A DNA stretch of 33,712 nt from Opitutales bacterium (GTDB taxonomy: Bacteria; Verrucomicrobiota; Verrucomicrobiia; Opitutales; Oceanipulchritudinaceae), in NCBI GenBank assembly GCA_007123395.1, contig SKLD01000211.1, forward strand, positions 1 through 33,712, written 5' to 3'. Within the stretch, counting starts at the first letter, position 1. Each line of letters begins with the position of its first letter. The notes under the pieces are model-generated. The model was not told where the DNA came from. It did not search any database and was given only the letters and a program-made list of their open reading frames with translations. Below are positions 1-7,187 of this stretch, piece by piece. Both the position numbers and the translations under genes were made by a program.

Positions 1-2
1 AG

Positions 3-128
3 GAAATCCGCCACAGCACCCCTGAGTTCCGCCTCGAAAAGGCATGGCACATCATGATCCGCTACGTCGCCCCCGTCGCCATCATTGTCATCCTTCTCAA
101 CCAAATCCACGCAATCCTCTTCGGATAG
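3..128 (+). CDS. C-terminal fragment of a sodium-dependent (neurotransmitter:sodium symporter-like) transporter, truncated by window edge
   Basis: Open frame 3 from the window start: EIRHSTPEFRLEKAWHIMIRYVAPVAIIVILLNQIHAILFG*. The pattern 'W..MIRYVAPVAIIVILL' resembles the last TM segment of NSS-family transporters. The fragment is short, so the call is tentative. Confidence 0.45.
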   Translation, partial: EIRHSTPEFRLEKAWHIMIRYVAPVAIIVILLNQIHAILFG

Positions 129-150
129 CCGCACCGGACTTTCCCGACCA

Positions 151-633
151 ATGCCCCCGTCTCGCACCGGTATGTCCGGTATGTCCGCCTTGGGCCTCGC
201 CGCAGCCCTCATCCTCCTCGCCGCCTGCGGCACCGTGCAGGAGCACCGCGCCCGCCAGTTCTCCAGTGCGTTCGACACGTTTTCTGCCGAAAAGCGCGAG
301 TCCGTCCTTCACGCCGGCATCAAGGAAGGCTGGGGCCCCGTCGCCGTTTATATCGCACTCGGCACCCCGGAACACGCCGAACGGGTCGACGACCGCACCG
401 TTCAGTGGATCTACTGGGGCTACCGCTACGAGCCCGCGGAAATCATCGTTCCGCCACGGCCTGTCTTTCACACCCGCTCCGAACCCGGCCCCGCTCCCCG
501 CAACCGGCCCATTGAGCAGATGATCATCACCTTCGTCGACGACGCCGTCGCCGAGTGGACTTTCGCCCCCATCCAACGCGAAGACCTCCGCCAAAAGCGC
601 GACACCCCCTTCGGACGCATTCCCGAGTTGTAA
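151..633 (+). CDS. putative lipoprotein of unknown function
   Basis: ORF 85-633. Candidate ATGs at 151/172/181 lead into a signal peptide with lipobox (ALILLAACGT). Contains 'GWGPVAVYIALGTPEHAERVDDRTVQWIYWGY', resembling small outer-membrane lipoproteins. Exact start uncertain. Confidence 0.65.
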   Translation: MPPSRTGMSGMSALGLAAALILLAACGTVQEHRARQFSSAFDTFSAEKRESVLHAGIKEGWGPVAVYIALGTPEHAERVDDRTVQWIYWGYRYEPAEIIVPPRPVFHTRSEPGPAPRNRPIEQMIITFVDDAVAEWTFAPIQREDLRQKRDTPFGRIPEL

Positions 634-966
634 GCGGCCCTGCGGTCCCGGCACACCAAACCTCGCCCTACCGGAAGCCTCCGCCGCTTCGCTCACCCCT
701 CCAACCGCAAGAGGCTCATCCGCCCGCCTCAGCATGGGTCGAGGCGAATGATAAACAACTCGCTCTTCAGTGTATCTTATATATCCGCGAAAAGCATAAC
801 CAACCAGGATATCCCGGTATGTTTTAATTATCTCTGAGATTTGCAATAGAATGTTAAATGGCCTAGGCCTTCAAAATTCCTTGTGTTTGCTTTTTATTGC
901 AGAGAATCAAATTAAATTTCTCTGAGTTATTTGTAGGAAAATGGCTTGGGCTGGCCTTGCAGGGTG

Positions 967-1980
967 TCACAGGCTGCGTCCGGCGGCGGCGGCGAAGGGG
1001 CGGAGACGGGTTACGAGATCGGCGAACTGGGCTGGGAAGAGAGACTGTGCGCCGTCGGAGAGGGCTACCTTGGGGTCGTGGTGGACTTCGACGAGGATGC
1101 CGTCGGCCCCGCAGGCGGCGGCGGCGAAGGCCATGGGGGCGACGTAGGCGCGCACGCCCGTGCCGTGGCTGGGGTCGACAAGGACGGGAAGGTGGCTCTT
1201 GGTCTTGAGTTGGCAGACGGCGGAAAGATCGAGGGTGTTGCGGGTGCCTCTCTCAAAGGTGCGAATGCCGCGCTCGCAGAAAATGACGTTTTGATTTCCC
1301 TCGGAGACGATGTATTCGGCGGCCATGAGGAGGTCGTCCACCGAAGCGGCCATGCCGCGCTTGAGGATGACCGGCTTGGAGGCCTGCCCGAGGGCGGTGA
1401 GAAGGCGGAAGTTCTGCATGTTGCGGGCGCCCACCTGAAAGGCGTCAGCATGTGCCTCGACGGCGGCTACATCGGCGACCTCCACCACTTCGGTGATCGT
1501 GGGCAACCCGAGATCGCGTCCCACGTCACGGAGGATATGCAATCCCTCCAATCCGAGCCCTTGAAAAGAATAGGGGCTGGTGCGCGGCTTGAAGGCACCT
1601 CCCCGCAAGCCATGCGCACCAGCGTCGGCGACCGTACGGGCGGTCTTGGCAAAGGCTTCGCTTCCCTCCACGGCGCAGGGGCCGGCAAAGACGGCGAATC
1701 CCTTCCCTCCGACCGGCACTTTGCCGATGGCAACTACGCTGTCGGTTGGGTGCATCTCACGACTGACAGCCTTGTAGGGAGCGAGTATTTGAGTAACCCG
1801 TTCGACGGCGGGATGGCTTTCAAAGTGGAGAGCACCGAGCCTGCGTTCGTCACCGAGGGCACCGATGACGGTACGTTCGACACCCGGCATATGGAGGGGC
1901 TTGAGTCCGGCTTCGGCGATACGGTCGAGGATTTCGCGTGTGTCAGCTTCGGCGGCAGAGGGTTTGAGGACGATGATCAT
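967..1980 (-). CDS. aroF: 3-deoxy-7-phosphoheptulonate (DAHP) synthase, AroG/AroA(Q)-type with N-terminal regulatory ferredoxin-like domain
   Basis: MIIVLKPSA...[12 protein letters not shown]...[23 protein letters not shown]...VGARNMQNF...[11 protein letters not shown]...CERGIRTFE...[12 protein letters not shown]: classical type I-beta DAHP synthase motifs. Confidence 0.92.
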   Translation of the reverse strand: MIIVLKPSAAEADTREILDRIAEAGLKPLHMPGVERTVIGALGDERRLGALHFESHPAVERVTQILAPYKAVSREMHPTDSVVAIGKVPVGGKGFAVFAGPCAVEGSEAFAKTARTVADAGAHGLRGGAFKPRTSPYSFQGLGLEGLHILRDVGRDLGLPTITEVVEVADVAAVEAHADAFQVGARNMQNFRLLTALGQASKPVILKRGMAASVDDLLMAAEYIVSEGNQNVIFCERGIRTFERGTRNTLDLSAVCQLKTKSHLPVLVDPSHGTGVRAYVAPMAFAAAACGADGILVEVHHDPKVALSDGAQSLFPAQFADLVTRLRPFAAAAGRSL

Positions 1981-2062
1981 GGACAGGGAAAGTCTCCTTA
2001 TGGCACTCGCCTTCATACAGAGCGGGTTTCGCACCGGACGCAAGAAACAAGCAAGTGTGACC

Positions 2063-2093
2063 GGTCACCTCCTCCCGCCGGGAGGAGGCGACC
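2063..2093 (-). promoter_or_regulatory. strong hairpin in the leader of the DAHP synthase gene, sequestering an SD-like AGGAGGTGA
   Basis: Minus-strand sequence GGTC-G-CCTCCTCCCG-G-CGGGAGGAGG-T-GACC. The internal G/T pair is a G.U wobble in the minus RNA but an A/C mismatch on the plus strand. It lies 83-113 nt upstream of the ATG at 1980. Confidence 0.5.
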
Positions 2094-2443
2094 TTTCCGA
2101 TACTCCAACAAAGAGCTTCGACAAGGTAGGTCCAGCACTCCGCCAAAATCCGGAAGAATGTCCGTTCAACCCTCCTTCGTTTAAAGCCGAACACTGCTGC
2201 AGGGAAGAGAGGTCCAGCGGCGGCGATGCAGCAAGCCATGAACGATAAGTTGGCTTTTAATGGTATTCTACGGTATTTTTCAGGGATTTTAATTTGCGTC
2301 TATATTATCTCATTTATATTTATCAAAATTATTGTTAGCTCTGGGATAATTAGGAGATAGTTGTTGACGATTGGTTTCGGGGAGGGGCGGCGAAAAGGTT
2401 GTGTTGGTGGCGACGGGACGGAAATGTGTGTAAGGAGAGATTC

Positions 2444-2887
2444 ATGAAAACGTCTAAAGCACCGCACCACAGTATCCGCCGCCGTGTTGAGTTTTCGGAG
2501 ACCGACTGCGCCGGGCTCGTTCATTTCAGCAACTATTTCCGCTGGATGGAAGCGGCCGAGGCGGCGTATTTCCGCCATCTTGGACTCTCTTTGTTTGCGC
2601 TTGAGCCGGGCGGCGGGCGGGGATTCCCGCGGGTGCGGGCGGAATGCCAGTTTTCACACCCCCTGCAATTTGAGGATGTAATTGAGGTGCGTCTCTTTGT
2701 CGAGGAGACATCAGCCCGTTCCATAACCTACCGGTTCACATTTTATAAGGTGGAGGACGGAGAGTCCGCGCTCCGTATCGCCAAAGGCGGTATGACCACC
2801 CTTTTCGCGCGCCGCCACCCGGACAACCGGCTTGAAGCAATTTCGCTGCCGGAGGGATGGGCGGAGCGTCTCCGCGGCGGGGCCTGA
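2444..2887 (+). CDS. acyl-CoA thioesterase, YbgC/4-hydroxybenzoyl-CoA thioesterase (hotdog) family
   Basis: HHSIRRRVEFSETDCAGLVHFSNYFRWMEAAEAAYFRHLG: classical hotdog 'D..G.vhf.nYf.wme.A' signature. AGGAGA precedes the ATG. Confidence 0.88.
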   Translation: MKTSKAPHHSIRRRVEFSETDCAGLVHFSNYFRWMEAAEAAYFRHLGLSLFALEPGGGRGFPRVRAECQFSHPLQFEDVIEVRLFVEETSARSITYRFTFYKVEDGESALRIAKGGMTTLFARRHPDNRLEAISLPEGWAERLRGGA

Positions 2888-3212
2888 GTGCGGGCGAAAT
2901 GGGGCGCTCCGCGCAAGAGGCAACACGCCGGACGCGTCCGGGTGAACACGATGACATGAATCTTCCGGCCCGCCCTGCCGCCTGCATTCGGTTCGGCTCG
3001 TAATCCGACGCTATCTCCGCCGTAAACGCGGACAGAATGTCCGCTCTCCATTTGCGCGGCAAAGGGGCGAACACCGCCGGGCAGGTCCCGCGTGAACTTT
3101 ATGGAATGTATCTTCCGATCAACCGTCGGCCCGTATGACCGCGAAATCGCATGGAAGCCCGTGCGGCGATTTGGTTTTTGCCATGCGGGGCGGGAGCGGC
3201 ACCGTAGGAGGC

Positions 3213-3716
3213 ATGGAGGTTCCCTTTCGTGTGGGTCAAGGGTATGACGTGCACCGGATTGTGCCGGGACGGCGCCTGGTCTTGGGCGGGGTGGAGATAC
3301 CCTGCGACTTCGGTCTCGACGGCCACTCGGACGCCGACGTGCTGACCCATGCAATCGCGGACGCGGTTTTCGGTGCGGCGGGGCTGCCGGACATCGGTCA
3401 TTGGTTTCCCGACACAGACGCGGTGAACGCGGGCATCGATTCGCAGCGGATCCTCGCCCGCGCGGTGGCAGAGGCAAAGAAAGGGGGCTGGCACCTTGCG
3501 AATATTGACGCCACCCTTGTGGCGGAGCGCCCGAAGATCGCCCCGCACCTCACCGCCATGCGCGCGGCGGTGGCGGCCACATGCGGGATCGCTCCCGAAG
3601 CTGTGGGCATCAAGGCCACGACCAACGAGCGGATCGGCTTCGCCGGCCGTGGTGAAGGGATGGCAGCGCTGGCGGTAGCGCTGCTCGCGCGCCCCATAGG
3701 AAGATACCGTGCTTAG
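3213..3716 (+). CDS. ispF: 2-C-methyl-D-erythritol 2,4-cyclodiphosphate synthase
   Basis: FRVGQGYDVHRIVPGRRLVLGGVEIPCDFGLDGHSDADVLTHAIADAVFGAAGLPDIGHWFPDTD...KATTNERIGFAGRGEGMAA: diagnostic IspF motifs. Confidence 0.95.
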   Translation: MEVPFRVGQGYDVHRIVPGRRLVLGGVEIPCDFGLDGHSDADVLTHAIADAVFGAAGLPDIGHWFPDTDAVNAGIDSQRILARAVAEAKKGGWHLANIDATLVAERPKIAPHLTAMRAAVAATCGIAPEAVGIKATTNERIGFAGRGEGMAALAVALLARPIGRYRA

Positions 3717-4132
3717 TCGGCGAAGACTTCGTCGGCGCTGAAGAAACGTTTGATCTCGGCAGCGGCGGTCTCTTCGGAATCGGAGGCATGGACGAGGTTG
3801 AGCATCATATTCGTGCCCCAGTCACCGCGGATCGTGCCGGGACTCGCCTTGCGGGAGTCCGTCACACCAAGGTATTTGCGCACACGGTCGACGACACCTT
3901 CGCCGCTGAGCACCATGACGAGGACCGGGCGCGATCCCATGAACGCCTCGACCTCGGGATAAAACGGTTTGTCGGCGATGTGGGCGTAGTGCTCGCGCAA
4001 CTTCTCTTTCGAAAGGCGCACCATCTTGGCGGCGGCGATATCAAGGCCCGCTTGCTCGAAGCGGTCGAGGATGGCACTGACGCGCCGACGCTCAATGGCA
4101 TCCGGCTTAATAATGATAAGGGTCTTTTCCAT
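3713..4132 (-). CDS. ndk: nucleoside diphosphate kinase
   Basis: MEKTLIIIKPDAIERR...GTIRGDWGTNMMLNLVHASDSEETAAAEIKRFF; active-site 'NLVHASDS' present. Confidence 0.96.
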   Translation of the reverse strand: MEKTLIIIKPDAIERRRVSAILDRFEQAGLDIAAAKMVRLSKEKLREHYAHIADKPFYPEVEAFMGSRPVLVMVLSGEGVVDRVRKYLGVTDSRKASPGTIRGDWGTNMMLNLVHASDSEETAAAEIKRFFSADEVFAD

Positions 4133-4242
4133 AATAATTTGCAGAACTACGCTTTTCTAAGGCGTTTGCGCCGCCGGATGACAAGCCCCGAATTTTCATG
4201 CGGCGCAACCCGAAGAAGCGGTGCCACACGGTGTACGCCCGC

Positions 4243-5331
4243 TTAACCGTAGGATCCGTAGTCTTGCACGAAATTGATGATTGATTGGTAGAGATCCCAA
4301 CTCACTTGGGGCGGAATGGAATGGTCGGAATGGTAGAGATACCCCTTGTTCCGCATGCCGGCGGCAAATTTCGCGCTGATTTCGTTTTCAATTTCACCGA
4401 GGTCGCCGCGGATCAGCACCATAACATCGATATTGCCGAAAAAACTCAACCGGTCGCCGTGCGAAGGAACGAGTTGCCCGAGATCCATCCCCGCCTTGCA
4501 TTCGAGCGGTTGGAGAACATCTATACCCGCCTCAACATAGAGATCGAGGACGGCGTTCACGTTGCCGTCGGTATGATAGATGACTTTCATACCCCGCTTC
4601 TTCGCCCATTCACAGAGCCTGTGATGCTGCGGCCAGATGAGCGAACGGTAGGCGGCGGGCGAGCACAGGGTGGCATGGTTGTAGGCCATGTCACCGTAGA
4701 TCCACAGGCCGTCGGCGGCGACCCCGGCATCCATCAACCGCTCCAAATCCGTGATCGTGCGCGCCGTCGTGACCGCCGCCATGTCGACGATCCATTCCGG
4801 CTCTTCTATCATGCCCATCATCATTTCCTCGTCGCCGACGAGTTTGCGCAGGCATTCAAAAGGTTCGACCGCTGTTAGGTAGCGCCACTTCCCCTCGGCG
4901 TCGGCGCGCGCGCAGGCTTCCATGCACGGACCCGGGTCGATGGCCGCACCGCCGCGGAGGATTCGCGCACGGATGCCGGCGTGCCACGCTTCCGGCGAGT
5001 CGCACTCCCAGCCAAGGTGCTCGGGTGTCGTCTGATGGTCCTTGAAGAGGCGCAAGGTCGCACCCCATTCGTCTTTGAAGACGCGCGTCTCCGTGTTTTC
5101 GCTCACCGGCTCCTCGCGGCCGGGAAAAGGTGAGGGCCAATGAAAAGGCGAAACCGCCCGCATGTCCGCGCCGAGCGCGCGCAACGCACCTTCGCGCCCG
5201 CCGCGCAACCCCTCCCCTTCCCAACGGCGGATGGTGTCATCCCAAAAGGTATCATATCGGGGCACGCGGTCGTGTGGTTTCCGCTCAATGGCGCGGTTGA
5301 CGCGCTCACGCGAGGACAAGGTCGTGTTCAT
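4243..5331 (-). CDS. uroporphyrinogen decarboxylase-family (URO-D/MtaA-like) protein, probably not a true HemE
   Basis: MNTTLSSRERVNRAIERKPHDRVPRYDTFWDDTIRRW...HTDGNVNAVLDLYVEAGIDVLQPLECKAGMDLGQL...FFGNIDVMVLIRGDLGEIENEI: URO-D-like barrel seen in methyltransferase/catabolic subfamilies. Confidence 0.85.
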   Translation of the reverse strand: MNTTLSSRERVNRAIERKPHDRVPRYDTFWDDTIRRWEGEGLRGGREGALRALGADMRAVSPFHWPSPFPGREEPVSENTETRVFKDEWGATLRLFKDHQTTPEHLGWECDSPEAWHAGIRARILRGGAAIDPGPCMEACARADAEGKWRYLTAVEPFECLRKLVGDEEMMMGMIEEPEWIVDMAAVTTARTITDLERLMDAGVAADGLWIYGDMAYNHATLCSPAAYRSLIWPQHHRLCEWAKKRGMKVIYHTDGNVNAVLDLYVEAGIDVLQPLECKAGMDLGQLVPSHGDRLSFFGNIDVMVLIRGDLGEIENEISAKFAAGMRNKGYLYHSDHSIPPQVSWDLYQSIINFVQDYGSYG

Positions 5332-5339
5332 GATCGGTT

Positions 5340-6272
5340 CTAAAGCAGTTTTCGTCCGTCGGCGCAACCCCCGTGCCCGTCCGCCCGCACATGGGCGCGG
5401 GCGAGGTCTTCCGTTCCCTTCCACGCATACGGGTCTTCGCCGGCCACCATGACAACGTCCCGGTAATCGAGTTGCGCCACGGGAGTATCTTGCTTCACCT
5501 GCCACGGCAGGAGGCTCTCCGCGCTCATGTAGTGATTGACCAGCACACGCCGGTAACCCCGCGGAGCGCTGTTGGGCAGAGAGCGGTGCAAGGTGTAGCC
5601 ATTGAAGAAAACAATCGCTCCGGCCGGCACCTCGACCGGCACGGCGTCGGCGTCCGTGTATGGGAAGCGGTGTGACTCGTGCGTGCAGTCAAAGCGTTTG
5701 TCCGTGTGGGCGTGCATCGGCCAGAGAATGCCCGGCCTGTGCGAACCGGGAAGGATCCAGAGACAACCGTTTTCGACCGTGGCATCGTCAAGGGCAATCC
5801 ACGCGCCCGCGAGCGAGCGGTCGCGAGTCGGGATGAAGTCCTCGTCTTGGTGCCACGCCTGGCCCGGTTTGCCCGCGCTCTTGATAAAGAGCATCGACTG
5901 CATGCACTTCACGTTCGGACCGATGACCGATGTGAGCACATTGACGATAGTCTCCTCGGCGAGATAGCGGCGCATCACCGCACTCATTTTGTGCGGGTGG
6001 TGGATGCAGAGGAGTTGCCTCTGCACTTCTTCGTCGGACATGTGTTCTGCCTGCGCGAGATAGTCCGGACGGGTTCCTTCCTTCGAGAACTCGCCGCGGT
6101 CGCCACGACAAATCCCCACGGTCTCCTCCACCAACTCAGCCACGTTTTTCCGGTCGAGGGCGTCGGAAACGACGAGGTATCCCTGACTGCGGTAGAACTC
6201 GACCGCGTCCGGTCCGAGAGAGTCTTTCGTGAAGTAGCCCGGTCTTAGGCTGGGAACGGTATTCTCAAGCAT
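5340..6272 (-). CDS. phytanoyl-CoA dioxygenase (PhyH)-family Fe(II)/2-oxoglutarate-dependent oxygenase
   Basis: YRSQGYLVVSDAL...AGKPGQAWHQDEDFIPTRDRSLAGAWIALDDATVENGCLWILPGSHRPGILWP...GYTLHRSLPNSAPRGYRRVLVNHYM: HxD...H motif of the PhyH family. ATG at 6272 preferred over the upstream TTG at 6293. Confidence 0.9.
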   Translation of the reverse strand: MLENTVPSLRPGYFTKDSLGPDAVEFYRSQGYLVVSDALDRKNVAELVEETVGICRGDRGEFSKEGTRPDYLAQAEHMSDEEVQRQLLCIHHPHKMSAVMRRYLAEETIVNVLTSVIGPNVKCMQSMLFIKSAGKPGQAWHQDEDFIPTRDRSLAGAWIALDDATVENGCLWILPGSHRPGILWPMHAHTDKRFDCTHESHRFPYTDADAVPVEVPAGAIVFFNGYTLHRSLPNSAPRGYRRVLVNHYMSAESLLPWQVKQDTPVAQLDYRDVVMVAGEDPYAWKGTEDLARAHVRADGHGGCADGRKLL

Positions 6273-6305
6273 GGCCACAGTATACACATCCAACCGGAAA
6301 TTGAC

Positions 6306-7166
6306 ATGCCTGCGGAGTTCAAAAGCCTATCTTTAATGAACTTACTATCCGAAATAAAAGGATATTCATGGGGAATTATTACCTATAAACCGCATGCGCA
6401 CTTTGGTCCGCGTTGGCAACGCAACTACCAGCTCGTCTTCGTGCACAGCGGCGCGGCGCGGATATTCGCGAACGGATTGGAAGCCCGCGTGGGCCCGCAG
6501 GAATGGGCACTGCTGTTACCCGGCCGCAGCGAACGGTTTCGCTTTTCCGGCGAAGGGCCGACCCGGCACTCATGGATCCACGCGGAGCCCGCCCGCTCCG
6601 CGGCGGCTTCCGGAAGGGGCCACGAATCCCGGCAAACCCGCGGCGGCGAATCGATTCCGGTGGGCGCGATGACCGCACGCATGCAATTCATCATCGGCGA
6701 ACTGCTCCAGAGCGGAAATCCTCCGGCGGGCCCTGCGCGGGCGTGTTGCGAGAGTCTCGCGGCGGCGGCGTTCTTCGATGCCTTCAGCCAAACCGACCTT
6801 GGAACAGACGACGGGAAGGCGCGGCGGCATCCATCCGTGGAACGGGCGCTTTCGCTCATCAACGAGTCCTTCGCCGATCCGCTCGACCTGCCGACGCTCG
6901 CCCGCCACGCCGGCTCCAGTCCGCAACACCTCGCCCGCCTCTTCAAAGCGCAGATCGGACGCACGCCGGTGCGCCACCTCTGGCGTATCCGCGAAGACGC
7001 CGGCGCGCGCCTCCTGCGCGAATCCGGTCTCACCATTGCGGAAATCGCGGAAGCCTGCGGGTTTCAGAATCCATTTCACTTCACCCGCCGGATTCGGGAG
7101 CGCTTCGGCGCACCGCCCAAGGTCCTGCGCAACTGCCACTGGCGCGGGAACTCACAGGCGCATTGA
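6306..7166 (+). CDS. AraC-family transcriptional regulator
   Basis: C-terminal double HTH: RALSLINESFADPLDLPTLARHAGSSPQHLARLFKAQIGRTPVRHLWRIREDAGARLLRESGLTIAEIAEACGFQNPFHFTRRIRERFGAPPKVLR; N-terminal cupin-like sensor. Confidence 0.93.
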   Translation: MPAEFKSLSLMNLLSEIKGYSWGIITYKPHAHFGPRWQRNYQLVFVHSGAARIFANGLEARVGPQEWALLLPGRSERFRFSGEGPTRHSWIHAEPARSAAASGRGHESRQTRGGESIPVGAMTARMQFIIGELLQSGNPPAGPARACCESLAAAAFFDAFSQTDLGTDDGKARRHPSVERALSLINESFADPLDLPTLARHAGSSPQHLARLFKAQIGRTPVRHLWRIREDAGARLLRESGLTIAEIAEACGFQNPFHFTRRIRERFGAPPKVLRNCHWRGNSQAH

Positions 7167-7187
7167 GCCACGGGAGCTGATGAAGGC

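Noticed and set aside
2743-3477. 244-aa minus-strand ORF over the thioesterase-ispF gap
   Set aside because: Spurious translation; used only as a way to see the duplicated RKIH-FTR-like repeat in the intergenic DNA.
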